Shown: positions 27,831-39,155, counted from the first letter of the stretch. The stretch: DNA of 64,000 bases from Rhynochetos jubatus (GCA_027574665.1 CM050649.1:63950150-64014149), one strand, 5' to 3'. Notes: generated by a model from the letters alone, not told the origin. Made by a program: numbers and translations.

Positions 27831-28200
27831 ATTGGGATTCGGCCTCACCCTACCCTCCATTCCCCTGAGCTCTCCCCCTCCACCTCCTCCAAACAATGCT
27901 CTCGGGGCAGTTCCCAGCGCCTCACTGCAGCCCAGCTCTCGGTCCCTGCTTCTCCCCCACAGCTCGCTGTCTCGTGTCCCTTCCCCCCACCCACGTGCTC
28001 CTAGCTGCCTTTTACAATTAAACCAGTCACAGCTTCCAGCTGCCCCTCCTCATCAAATCCCAGTCCCTCATCCCTCTCACCCCCAAGCCCTTTGCCCAAC
28101 AAATCCCGCTCTCTACAACCCCTTTCCCCTGCCCCCTGGTGTCTACCCCATCCACCATCAACGCCTCCTCCCTCCCACCTGTAGCCCTTTCCGCTACTAA
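27831..28200. repeat. Strand-asymmetric C/T-rich tract
   Basis: Low-complexity pyrimidine-rich sequence on the + strand. In 28021-28140 I count 60 C and 11 G. It is G/A-rich on the - strand, which is the CHST7 sense strand. The open frame through it encodes Pro/Ser/Leu low complexity and is not credible as a protein. Confidence 0.75.
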
Positions 28201-28437
28201 GCACAGGGAAGCTGAAGGCTGGATCCGACACTCTTCCTTAGGACCAGCAGCAAGAGGGAAATGGGGGCTAGAGGAGAAGGTGCCAGTGGGGGCGCAGGAA
28301 TGGCTGACGCCTCCCTGCTCAGCCTCAGCCCCAGCCCCAGAGATGCGCCGGCTTTGATTCCCGCTGCTCTACGTCCCACGTCACCCCGGGCTTTTCTACG
28401 GGAGAGGAAGCGGCTTGGGCATGCTCGCAGTGCAGAC

Positions 28438-28443
28438 TTTATT
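28438..28443 (-). promoter_or_regulatory. CHST7: Candidate polyadenylation signal AATAAA, CHST7 strand
   Basis: On the - strand the context is ccaaataaagtctgcac, a canonical hexamer, 4.8 kb beyond the CHST7 stop codon. It could mark the distal end of CHST7. Usage is inferred. Confidence 0.3.
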
Positions 28444-31400
28444 TGGTATAAAATGAAGATACACACACAGAGCAAACCCACTTTCACTGGGCACGTGCTA
28501 GCCGGTTTTTTTACAAAAATCAATGTAATTGGCCAAATGAGGCTAGAGGGCAGAGGTAAAAACGAAACACAGGGGACATCCTCTACACGGAGGGTGTTTC
28601 CCCCGCCCGGACTGGGGCTCCTGTCCCAAAGCACGGGAGGGGTAAGTTATTTCAAAGAAACATCTTGGAGCGCATTTGAACATGGGCAAAAGACCCCGCA
28701 CCCGGACCCTGGGTTCAGAGGAACACGCGCTGCGTTGACCAGAGTTCCCCAAAGAGACTCGAACCTCAAGCCCCAGATGGAAAGTTCCAGCCTCCCTACA
28801 GTTGAAGTTTGGCAAAGCTGGACAATTGGAAACAGGGTGACAAGTTTGGAAGCGCTGGGGGAAGACCCGATTCCCGTTTAGCGACACCAGAACAATGGTG
28901 CTGCACGTACCGCAGGTCAGGAGCAGAGCTTAACGCCTCAGTGCCGGAACCAAGAATTTCCTGGGACTTAACAGCCAGGCAGGCTGTAAGTACTAAAACC
29001 TCCATCAGCTTCCAGCCGCTTGCCCGGCGCTGGGACTGCCTGAGGTATGGCTCAGCAACGAGTCCCTCTGCCACTGGAAACCTCCGCCTCGGTGCGTTTG
29101 GATTTAACTTTCACTCCCTTACAAGAGAGGGCAGATCCAGGCCCTGGGCGCTAGCTCGCTCCCGTCTCCTCCTCCCCGGCGGTAGGGGTCACGCCAGGCT
29201 AAAGAGGAATGGCAAAATCCATCTCAGATAGTCGGAGCGCCGCACGGATCGCGGGGCGATTCCGGGAGGCAACATGCACCGTGCTTACTGCCCCGGTACC
29301 CCAGCTGCTATCGGAGCGTCTCGGCGGCAGCTCTTCACGGTCAAGGAAGGAGCAGAAAGTGCCGTCAGGCTTGCTGGCGCTCAGTTTTCCAGGAGCTGAG
29401 TTCTGCACTGAAACGTTGTTCCACTGCCCTGCCCCGCTGAACGCTTCTCAGAGGACGCTGCAGGCGGGAGGGCTACTCGCTATTTCCGTGGCATCTGAGG
29501 TGAGTGAGTACCTACCGTGGGGATCTGCAAGGAGCCCATCGGGAACGTTGGAGGGAGCGCAAGTAGCGCAGGGGCTAAGCATTTCCCGACCCTGGACTGT
29601 AAGCGTTTCCCACAAGTACCTTGCTCCCACCAAAATTAACAAAGAGAGAGGCGTGATGTTGTAAGGGAGCGATTGACAATTCCGGCGTGGAAATGTCACA
29701 GCCTTTTACGTACAATTATCGTATTCAAGTTTCTACCTCCCTTCGGGCGAACACGTGACGACCAACAGCTAAGTAAAACCAGACGACAGGAAAAGCGTCC
29801 CGTGAGCATTTGTCGGCTTTGTTCGCACCGTCAGTTTTTAGCGTATTACAGTAGGTAATCCGTCATACGCAACGTAGCACAGGTAGGCGTTTTTCCCAAA
29901 TCTCAGCCTGAACCACTAGAACTCCGTGGCTCGGTCCTGCTCTCCGATTCTGAGCCTGCCAAGTTCAGCCGGGCTATACGACGTGTCGATTGTTCCCCTG
30001 CTTATCACGCCATCCTCTGCTCTGAAGGATGCAGCTACGGTTCGGTTTTCCACTGGGACTTCAGTTCAAAATACCAGTTGAGCCCAGTAACAGTAAAATA
30101 AAAGCTGCTGAGCAAGCCAGAAACGTCCAGCTGCTCTCAAAATGCGGTTTAAGCACGGGTGTCCTGCTTTCCGCAGGTTCTGCTACCTCCCAAAGACCTC
30201 TGCCAGCGAAACTCCACGCTGGTCGTCCTAGTCAGACCTGTTCCTGTCTTTTCGGGTGAGGACTAACACTGTCGTGGGACAGCGCATCCTGGTTTTCCCT
30301 CAAGGGGTGGCTTACAAGGCCGCCAGGGCTGTGCTGGAAGCATCCTGAGCGACGCTTCCCTGCACCATCGAAACGCCCGGAAGAGAAAAATGGGACGGAT
30401 CTGTTGCAAGCCGTACTTGTCCTCCTTAGGCGGGGGAGTTTGAGAAAGCCGCTTGGTGACCGAAGCACGCACGCCGCAACATCAGTCACGAAGCAACTGT
30501 CACCCAGGCTTAGATGCTCTTGCACCTCCCGCTCTGGGCTCCTTGCTCCGTTTTTCCAGTTTGGGATAGTCCCTGGAGGTTGGTTCAATGTCTTCGAATG
30601 AGCGCAGGTGCCCTGAATAGAGCCCGGGAATCGCGCTGGCTGGACACAGCACACTTGTCACAGTATGCAACCCCCCCCCAGGAGAACGGCTCGGGGTGGG
30701 GAAACCACCCAACGCATCCCTGATAAAGAGCAGTTGCATTAGTGACCAACTTCCGCTGAGGGACGGGAGTCTGGACGCAGAAAAGGCATCTATGTCAAAC
30801 ACGGAAACTGCGTCGGCAAACACTAAATAATCTGCAATTAGCGGATGGCTTCCCAGCTATGAGCATCAAGCTAAGCTAGATGGCAACACTCCTCCACCGT
30901 GAGGAACCGCCCTAAGTGAAACTGAGCGTGGATTTCCAGAAGCTGCTCGTGAAAGACAGTCGGCACCTCAAACAGCGAGGCGAGATTCCCGCTGGAGGCG
31001 GAGTGAATGCTCAACAGTTGCTCTGTGCAGCTCCGTGACTGCAGCTTCCTAAAAACAGATCAGCAGGATATACTGGCTTTTCATCTCCCATCCACCCCAA
31101 GAAAACAAGTACCGTATCATCTTTTGGCGTGCAAGAAAATCTCATTTTCTCCCCAAACCTGTCAGCACAAGCCAGGCTGGGCGTATTCCCAGAAAAGCTT
31201 TCCGAACCAGGTCACCCGACAGCGGTTACCACGGCACTGGCACAGGTATCGTCCAGCTGGACAAATACCATTACTAAACGGAACACCCAGGGGCAAGGTT
31301 TGCTCTCACGGCGCCCGCGAGAGAACGCAGCAGCATCCCTCAGGTAACGCGAAAGCTTGTTCCAGCACAAAACGAGCCGCTGTAATTTTTTACTTCAAGC

Positions 31401-31673
31401 AGAAACCAGAGAATGCAGAATTCCACGAAGCGTGCTACGGCGAAACAGATAGGTTTACTCAAAAACCTTTTCAGGACAACATTTTCCTGTCAGGTCACGA
31501 AAGAAACCTGCTTCTTGTGGCGACGTACTCTCAGGTGGGAGAGTCAAGGAAAGAGCTAAAACAAACGAAGGCTCATCCTAACTCACTGACGTGTTTTAGA
31601 GCACATTATTCAGAGCACACAAACCTCCAGCGCGATTCAAACGTCTCCTCCGACGTAACATCTCTGAACTGCC

Positions 31674-31679
31674 TTTATT
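31674..31679 (-). promoter_or_regulatory. CHST7: Candidate polyadenylation signal AATAAA, CHST7 strand
   Basis: On the - strand the context is tggaaataaaggcagtt, about 1.5 kb beyond the CHST7 stop codon. One of three antisense AATAAA hexamers in this region. Confidence 0.3.
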
Positions 31680-32052
31680 TCCAGCAATTTATACACATAG
31701 CTTTCTCCCTGATCCCGGATTATCCTCAATTTGAAGTTGACGTTCTCCGCTGGTGTTTGAGGACTGCATGCGAACGGCCCGGTAGGGCCGTGTACGCTTG
31801 GGGGGGGGCAGCGGCACTTAAACGCTGCCGGACTGAAACGGACTCAAAAGCAGCCTTCAAGGAGTTACGATGCTGCGTCCCTTAATTACAACTGAACCTT
31901 CTATCCCCAAACTAAGAAACGAAGAAAAAAAAAGGTATTCACACCCCCCTCCCCCATTCTCATACGAGTTGCAGGACGTCTGCAGGAAGATGTCCTTTTA
32001 AAATCCAAAGTGAAACGGAAGGGGTTTCTTTTTTCTTTTTTAAATCCAAGCT

Positions 32053-32058
32053 TTTATT
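32053..32058 (-). promoter_or_regulatory. CHST7: Candidate polyadenylation signal AATAAA, nearest to CHST7 stop
   Basis: On the - strand the context is cccaaataaaagcttgg, about 1.17 kb beyond the CHST7 stop codon. It is the closest canonical hexamer I found and would give a 3' UTR of about 1.2 kb if CHST7 has no further exon. Confidence 0.35.
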
Positions 32059-33027
32059 TGGGAACTTTGTGATTAATTGGTCTTAGCCTCGTCGGGAAAT
32101 GTTTGCTTTTTGTCCAGGAGTTGCCAGCTGAGAGGATGTTGTTGTTCAGGAGGGATGTGACCGGGAGGACCCTTGTGCACGGCACAATGTGTCAGCCCGG
32201 AAGCGAGGGAAGAAAAGTGATTCTCTGGTCCGGCTGAGAAAACAACGTTGGAAACAGGGAGCGTTTGCCTTCCAGTTATACAGTCACCTCTACGCGTGTC
32301 CCCAAAAACGTGTCAGTCACCTGCATCTCACGTGAGATGATGAGGGAGGTATCGCCGCCTAACTGCATCAATATATTTTTAAAAAATTCCTACTTTACAA
32401 ACAATTACAGATTTCATTAGAAAAGCAGAGGTTTCTGCCACAAACACCTTTGAAACACGGAAGCGGATGAACTCGTGCCCCCTCCGCACGGCTGCTTCCC
32501 ACCCACGGACGGGGTCGGACACGGTTCCCCTCCCCGCCGCCACTGCCCCCCTGCCCACAGCACCAGCCTGCGGCAGGGGCAGGGCCGGTTCCCCCCGCGG
32601 GGGGTACCCCGCAGCCTGACCTCCACAGCCCGACCTCCACAGCCCTTCCGGCAGCAGCAGGCCGGGGCTGAGCGAGCTGCGGCAGTGGGGACGGGTGCTG
32701 CTCTGGCAGCCCACGGCTTTCAGTTCCGCTGCGTTCGCTGTCGTGAAGAGCCGCCACGCTCTGCACGTGGTGGCGGTTTCACGCTCCGGGACTCCAAGCC
32801 AACACCATGCCCCGCGGGCAGCATTGTCTCTCAAAATCCCCTCCCCAGTGCCCCCGGTCACCATAGGAAACAGCCCCACCGAGGCTGGCGGTGCTGGTCT
32901 GCACCCTGCGGCGCTGCCTCTACCTGCGGTGAGGAGGGCTTGGTTCTTCCCAGGCTGCCTGTTGTGAGGCAAGAGGCTGGCCGTCGCCATGCCAGTGGTG
33001 ACTCCCCGCGCTCAGCCCCTCCAGAGG

Positions 33028-33132
33028 CAGGCCAGGCCCAGGGCAGGCCAGGCTACGCCAGGCCGGGGCAGGCCAGGCCAGGCCCAAGACAGGGGCAGGC
33101 CAGGCTAAGCCAGGCCGGAGCAGGCCAGGCCG
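33028..33132. repeat. GC-rich minisatellite downstream of CHST7
   Basis: Two imperfect copies of a unit of about 52 bases, itself built from shorter caggccaggc-type repeats, lie about 90-200 bases past the CHST7 stop codon. The block gcaggccaggcta starts at 33043 in one copy and at 33095 in the other. Confidence 0.85.
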
Positions 33133-33223
33133 CCACGCAGAGCTGGACCGCGTCCGCCCTCGGCCGCCAGCCCCAACCCTCACCCGGCTACGGGCCCTCG
33201 CCGCCGTCCACCGGGCAAGGGGG

Positions 33224-34651
33224 CTACCGGGCGTCGCCAGCGCTGAGGGGGTAGGCAAGGAGGCTCATGGCCTCGCCGCAGGCGGCCTCCACCTGCCGCA
33301 CCTGCTGTCGGCTGAGGCGCTCCCGCCAGGCGTGGACGGCCTCCCGTGCGTCGCGGGCGGAGATGAGGAAGGGCCGGTCGGAGGAGTAGGCCGCGCCGCG
33401 GGTCATGTTGTGCACGAAGGCCTCCAGGGCGGGCGGCACCGGCAGGCCGGCGAAGCGCAGGAGGCGGCGCAGCTGGGCGCGGGGCTCCCGCACCAGGTCC
33501 TCGTAGCGGAGCTGCGTGTAGCGGTGACGGAGCCAGGCCGGGGCGCGGCGGGCCAGGAGGAGGTCGCGGAGCCAGGCCTGGCAGATGACCTCGAGGGCGC
33601 CGCCGAGGAAGAAGTCGGCGCGGTGCTGCGGTTGCGGCGCCCGCCCGCCGCCAAGCAGGCCGGGGGGCAGCGGGGGGAGCTGCTGCGGGCGGCGGGGCGG
33701 CCCCCGCGGCTCGGCGCGGTGGCGGCTGCGCAGCACTTGGATGCTCTCCCGCAGCAGCGCCTGCCTGGCCTTGAGGCGGGAGTTGTGGACGGCGCGGGGG
33801 TCGCGGAAGAGCTGCACCACCCGCAGGTTGAGGCCGGGTTCCCGCAGCAGCGGCAGCAGGGCGCCCAGCTCCAGCAGCCGCACGTCCTTGATGACCACCA
33901 CCGGGTACTTGCGGCACTCGGCCTCCAGCTCCCGCAGCGCCCGCGGGGGGCACGTCTCCTCGCAGGCGGCGCCGTCGACGAGGCCGATCTCCCGGCGGGG
34001 CCGCGGGGCGGCGGGGCAGAGCGGAGGCGAGCAGATCACCTTGTTGGTCCGCCAGCCGAAGATGCCGGCCGTGGTGAGGTTGGTGACGGCGGGCGGGGCG
34101 GGAGCCAGCGGGTCGCGGGGACCGGGCGGGGCGGCGTAGAGGCGCAGGACGGAGAAGTCGCATCGGAAGAGGGCGCGCAGCATGTCGCGGAGGGCGCCCT
34201 GCAGGCTCAGCGCGTCCCCCGGGTAGAGGGCCTGCCACAGGTGCCACATGGGCTCGTAGAGGTAGAAGACGTCGGGGTGCTGGTTGAAGAGCTCCCCCAG
34301 GAAGGAGGAGCCCGTGCGCCAGGTAGCGTGCAGGTAGATGTGCCGCTTCCCCGCCGCCGCGCTGCCGTTACCCGCCGCCGCCCCGGCCGTGCCGCCGCCG
34401 CCGCCTTCCTCCTCTTCTTCCTCCTCGTCGTCCAGCGGCGGCTGCCGCTGCTCCCAGCCCCACTCGCTCAGCGCCTCCTCCAGGCTGGGGCAGCGCCGCA
34501 GCAGCGGCTCCTCGTCCGCCCGCCCCCGCCTGGCCCCGTAGTCCAGGGCGTAGGGCACCAGCAGGAGCAGCAGCAGCGTGTACAGCACCAGCACCGCGGC
34601 GAAGCGGCGGTGCTCGCCCCGCCACCGCCACCGCCGGCGGTGGCCCTTCAT
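33224..34651 (-). CDS. CHST7: Carbohydrate (N-acetylglucosamine / chondroitin) 6-O-sulfotransferase 7
   Basis: Golgi type II enzyme that transfers sulfate from PAPS to C6 of GlcNAc, or of GalNAc in chondroitin. The 475-residue product fits the family (486 in human). In order: a short basic cytosolic tail (1-16); one membrane anchor (about 17-35); a low-complexity acidic/Gly stem (about 72-101, with E76-E82); the 5'-phosphosulfate loop [20 protein letters not shown] (111-130); the 3'-phosphate motif [10 protein letters not shown] (283-292); and the conserved end [20 protein letters not shown] (440-459). Possible N-glycosylation sites are N95, N191 and N415. I chose ATG at 34651 because it aligns with the human MKG start, has G at -3, and the longer frame upstream lacks an in-frame ATG. 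Residues 311-345 are Pro/Gly/Arg-rich and unlike mammals. The C-terminus ([11 protein letters not shown]) is shorter than human, so a small downstream coding exon is possible. It converges with SLC9A7. Confidence 0.96.
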   Translation of the reverse strand: MKGHRRRWRWRGEHRRFAAVLVLYTLLLLLLVPYALDYGARRGRADEEPLLRRCPSLEEALSEWGWEQRQPPLDDEEEEEEEGGGGGTAGAAAGNGSAAAGKRHIYLHATWRTGSSFLGELFNQHPDVFYLYEPMWHLWQALYPGDALSLQGALRDMLRALFRCDFSVLRLYAAPPGPRDPLAPAPPAVTNLTTAGIFGWRTNKVICSPPLCPAAPRPRREIGLVDGAACEETCPPRALRELEAECRKYPVVVIKDVRLLELGALLPLLREPGLNLRVVQLFRDPRAVHNSRLKARQALLRESIQVLRSRHRAEPRGPPRRPQQLPPLPPGLLGGGRAPQPQHRADFFLGGALEVICQAWLRDLLLARRAPAWLRHRYTQLRYEDLVREPRAQLRRLLRFAGLPVPPALEAFVHNMTRGAAYSSDRPFLISARDAREAVHAWRERLSRQQVRQVEAACGEAMSLLAYPLSAGDAR

Positions 34652-35060
34652 GGCGAGGGGCAGGGATGCTCCGCACCGCCGGGGCTCCCTCCGACTGCCG
34701 GAGGGCGCCTCTCCGCCGAGAGGCAAAGTTGGCGGCGGCGGCGGCGGAGGGGTGTGGGCTGCCGGCGGCCCTCCCCGCCGGGGAGCACGCCCACGGGCAC
34801 GCCGGCCAGGCTCGGGGCCGCCCGCCCGCCCTGGCCGCCTCCTCCTCCTCCTCCTCCTCCTCCTCGCGGCGCGGAAGCGGCCGCACCTGCCCTGCCGCCG
34901 GGGGAGCCGGCGCTGTGCGGGGTCGCCCCTCGACCCTCCCGCCCTGGGTAGGGCACGCCGCGAAGGGGGTGCGTTAGCCGGGACGGGTACCCAGCAGCTG
35001 AGACTGACCTGAGGAGGAGCGCTCGGGCCTGTGGTCTGCCGGATCTCCGGAGAAAGAACG
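34652..35060 (-). promoter_or_regulatory. CHST7: CHST7 5' UTR and promoter region
   Basis: GC- and CpG-dense sequence immediately upstream of the CHST7 start codon, with several GC-box-like CCGCCC/GGGCGG strings and no TATA box that I can identify. It includes the (CCT)n tract at 34838-34865. The transcription start cannot be placed without transcript data. Confidence 0.6.
34838..34865. repeat. (CCT)9 trinucleotide microsatellite in the CHST7 5' flank
   Basis: Nine or so perfect CCT units on the + strand (AGG on the transcript strand), about 190-215 bases upstream of the CHST7 start codon. Likely length-polymorphic. Confidence 0.9.
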
Positions 35061-38000
35061 CGCTGCAGTCAGGAAAAGAGGTGCGGATGTATTTTTAGGA
35101 TGGATGACAGCTATTAAAATCTGCAGCGGGTTTCAGAAGCACTGCAGTTCGGCGCTGTAGAGAGCTGCGGGGTTTCTCAGCCGCGCTTTTGTGCTGATGG
35201 GATGCGGACATCTCCGTCGTGACTCCTTCTTCCAGTTTATGCACTCGAAAGTTTCGTGCCAGTCTGAGCTGGTCATCCTTTGCGGTCGGGAGGCAGAAAT
35301 GGGCACCCGCAGAGGCACATCCAGCCGGCCTTAGATGTCCGACAGCCTTTCCACTACCCTCCTCTCGATTAACTACAGTAGGAGCGTAGCTCTACCGGCT
35401 CAGATGTAGGCTTCCAGTTTTCTTAGACGCCTAAGATTAGCTTGGATAAATCCCTTGCTATGGAGAGCCAACAAGAGGTTGACTTCAGGTGTTCAGATTC
35501 AAACATACAGCCTGAAAATCTCCAGCCCAGCCCCTGCCTGACCTTGAAGATGCTCAGAGAAACAGATGGATCCCGTGTTCCTGGTTAAGGCGTCCACCTG
35601 GCAGGAAAGCTATGTCTCCGTCCCGCTGACTGCGTAGCGGGGGCTGCTGACTGCCCTAACCTCTAGGCAATGGATGGCATCCTCTGTAGAACACTACTAA
35701 TATTTGAGTGTGGCATGGAGGGCAAAATACAGCCAGGATAACACAATTCTCACCCTCAGTGTGTGATGTTTTAACCCCCAGGGTAGTCTGCGTGGTGTGT
35801 ATGCACCTGTGGCACACCACACAACCGTAGGTGACGATACCACATAGAACAGGGCGCAGAAATGACCCACTAGTTCCACAGGTTCTAAAAATGCTCCTAT
35901 AGTATGGATATATAGATACAGAGTCTGGAGCTGCTGCGCAGTCGGAATGTCTAGCTATCAAAGAATAATCTTATTTCAAATTTATTGGGCAAAATTCGAG
36001 GAGCACAAAGCGATGTGAGGAAAAGAGCATGCTTCTCTTCTGGCCAGGTGGCGAGCCAGCAGTCTGCCTGCTAACACTTCACCTCTGTTAAGTAAGTGTT
36101 AAAGGCCGGGCTTCCTGCAGTTTATGGCGTGCTGAGTGGGTAGATGGTGGCAAACAAGACTTGTAGGCTCCCGAGCAATGCAGAAATGATGGCATCGGAA
36201 AGCAAATTCTGCCCCAACGTACATTTCGCAGCTTACATCCATCGTGGCTTTGGGCTTTTTAAACAGCAAGAGACAGCAGTGCGAGTTGTGAGTTGCAGCT
36301 CTGGCTCTGCAAAGGCCGGGGTTTTATCCACACCCTCAAGCAGCTGAAGGAGGACAACAGAGTAAAAACACGCTTGCCAAAACCAGGTCACGGTCTTGCC
36401 AAAAGAAGTTCCCCTATCCAAAGCACATGCCTGTCTAGTGGAGGTATCTCCAGCGTAGCTGGCTCCTATGGCATCATGCGAAATAGTAATTTTGGGAGAT
36501 TTACCAAGATGGGATCCTGAGAGGTGCAGGTGAGAGTGGTTAACTCTGAGCTGCTGGGGTTTCCCCGCTGTAAGACGAAGTACTGAGCTGGCAGTGACAT
36601 CAGCCCCATCGCTGACAAAGGAGCCACAGTGTGATATGTGTTACTTCAAACTGATTTTGTATTCGTTTCTGTGGCATATACATGTCTAAAAACTAAAACT
36701 GAGATCTTAAAACTGCCTAACTAAAGCAAAGCTGCCTCGAAAAGAGTGAAACATCTCACAGAGCGAAGACGGCCTGGCAGGCAAAAGAGAAACCATAGAA
36801 CTAAAACTACACACGTGTCACTGATTGAAGACAGTGGAGCGACAAACTTCTGTGGCAACTGTTCTGGAAAAAGTGAAAGATGCAAATCACTCTACCACAG
36901 GCAGCATCTTTGCTGAGATAAAAATATAACCACTCATTAAAAAGTTATCAAACCAAAAAAGAATCACAGTGGGTGTTTCGTTGTGCACGTTCACGTTGGT
37001 TCCTCTGCTGAAGGAGGGTTCGCTTGGACGTGTTTACTTCGGTCGTTTTGGGTTAGGGCTTTTTTGGCGTAGGGAGATTCCAGCCGAGCCAGTGTCCATC
37101 GTGCCAGCCAGCGGGTGCCTGAGCTGGAAATCGCCGAGCTCCAGCCGTCCTGAGGGCTGGCGGGAAGCGCCCGGTTTGAGCACTGGGGATTGCTGGTCCG
37201 AATGGAGCTGGGAAGAGTTTGCCTTTCGCTTCTCTCGCTTTTCAGTTCTGTATTAATTCGTTCTCTCTTCAGCCCAGACAAAGGGGGGATGATTTTCCCC
37301 CATTTAGGCTTTTTCGATGACCCATGGAGACAGCATTTACATCCAGAGATGATGTTCTGCATCTCCTGAGAGCAGGCCAGGCCAGTAGCCGAGAGAGGCA
37401 GCCAGGTTTTCTTCTGCACTGATCTGTGAAGGAGCCTGCCCTTTTGGCACTGAGCTCCTGCCATTTCTTGGTGATAATTCTGTGCTTTATGCTACTTTAT
37501 AAAGGGGGACTAAAAGCATATAGGCACGACATGTTCTGCATAGCTTAGGATAGCAGTACTTCCTTTCTAGTTGCCAAGCCTGTCACTGAAAGCACTGGCT
37601 GTTTTTAAGCTAACATAACATTGGCTTCCTGTGTATTATCTCTCAAACTTAATTTTTGCTCTTCCGTCTCCCACAGTACTTCTACTGACAAGAGAGACAG
37701 TAAATGCTGGAATGCCACGTTTCAGCCTCAGAATCATTTTTATCTTCTCAGCAGAGGTTTCAAAATAGAAGTAGTTGCCTCTATATCTAGCTATCTTTCA
37801 GCTCTCGCGTGCTCATGTCATTTTCAAAGAGGGCTTTGTGATTAAAAATAGCTTGATTAGCTGATAAAATTAAATATGCTTTGCACGGGGAGCACCGCCC
37901 TCAAACATCCTGGCTGCTAATGAGCGCTCTGCTTGCACATACTGTCACTCACAGGCTTCAGCCAAAAGGAAGTCCGTGGTTAATGGCAGCTCAGAAAGCT

Positions 38001-39155
38001 TCAAGAAGCTGATAAACTAGGACAATATTTTTATTTCTGAAGTTGCTTTCTCATCAGATGTTTCAGCATGTGTAATACCGCATGTTTCACCTATGGGACC
38101 AGTCTTAGTAGCACGTATTTCAGAACGGACACGTTGGGAACAGCGGGATGGAGAAGCTGGTCCCGGCGAGGCGGCCGGTGCAGTGGGGATTTTTTGCAGT
38201 GGAGTTTCCCCCAAAGCGGAACAGAGATTGAGGGCTTGCGAAAGGCCTAAAATATCACAGAGGTTTTGAGAGATTTGGTGGAAATGGAGAGGATCTGAAG
38301 AAAGTGGAGACTCAAGAAAAGGTGAGAAGACTTTGAACCCAGGGGCTGGTGAGCAGCCAAGTGGAAGGGGATTCAGGCACAAAGCCACAGCAGAAGGTGG
38401 TGCTTCAGCTCTCTGCACATACATCCCATGTCACTCTTCATACCTGCAAGAAAGACAAGGAACTGAGGCAGGAAAACCGTGGTGTTCACAGTCTTGGTCT
38501 GTGTACTCCTTCTGCTAGTTAAGCTGGCACAACTCCAGACCTTGAGTTTCTCTGTGGGCTGATCTGAGAGAAGCCAGGTTTTGGTTAACGCAATCAAGTC
38601 ATCGCCGTGCAAACCATACCACGCGATGGCCCTGCAAAAGAGCGTGGGCAGCGGGGTGGTACGAGACTCTTCCATGCTCCTCCGGACTGAGGGGAGCTAG
38701 TAGCAGGGTTTGGGGACCAGCAGCACGTGTGGAGTCACAAGGGAGGGGGCGCGTTGCTCCCTTCTCTCTACCGAATTTCTCCAGTTATTCCTAACCGAGA
38801 ACTGGTGAAGCTGTGAAGCTGGGCACTCTGCTGCTCTCCGCTGCCAGACACAGAGCGTGAGCGGAGGTCACAGATGAAGCCAAATGCAGCACTGCAACCT
38901 GCTTCTGGGCTAAGGGCTGCTTGGTAGCGCAGTCCAGCATCGCTGAACCGGCTGCGGCAGCCTGATAGGGGAGCACCCAGCTAGGGGAGCTCGTCTGCGC
39001 CCGAGGGAAGCCGATGCATTTCATTGCCAGTTTTGATATTTTAAAAGATGAAGCATATTGCTGATATACTACAGTGTAAGCGTCAGAGTGGGAATGGCCT
39101 GTAGTTTTCCAAGAGGTGTCTATTCCAAGAATGTGAGATCTGGGTATTGAAATGG

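Larger units (their letters stand above)
26068..32990. other. CpG-rich region downstream of CHST7; no gene recognised
   Basis: About 7 kb between the CR1 and the classical CHST7 island. From about 26.7 kb CpG dinucleotides are abundant even where GC content is moderate: in 29701-29880 I counted 16 CpGs in 180 bases at 47% GC. It is probably CHST7 3' UTR and/or intron on the - strand, with several antisense AATAAA signals. The longest + strand open frame is 31007-31885 (292 codons); it shows no recognisable domain. A C-rich, G-poor tract lies at 27831-28200. Confidence 0.6.
32450..35060. promoter_or_regulatory. CHST7: CpG island covering CHST7
   Basis: Very GC-rich sequence with dense CpGs across the CHST7 coding exon, its 5' flank and its proximal 3' flank. 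CpG island promoters are typical for this gene family. Edges are estimated by eye. Confidence 0.85.

Noticed and set aside
27706-28200. 164-codon Pro/Ser-rich frame
   Set aside because: Low-complexity translation of a C/T-rich tract with no domain or start context.
33180-34247. 355-codon - strand frame overlapping CHST7
   Set aside because: Out-of-frame shadow of CHST7 with Pro/Ala/Arg low complexity.
34652-34726. 25-residue N-terminal extension of CHST7
   Set aside because: The extension begins at a TTG codon, not ATG; the ATG at 34651 matches the family start.
34838-34865. (CCT)9 as a possible pathogenic-type coding repeat
   Set aside because: It lies upstream of the CHST7 start codon, so it is not coding; listed only as a microsatellite.
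33332-34951. 539-codon open frame on the + strand, the longest in the window
   Set aside because: It is antisense to CHST7 in extremely GC-rich DNA where stop codons are rare. Its product is Arg/Ala/Gly/Pro low complexity; CHST7 on the other strand explains the sequence.
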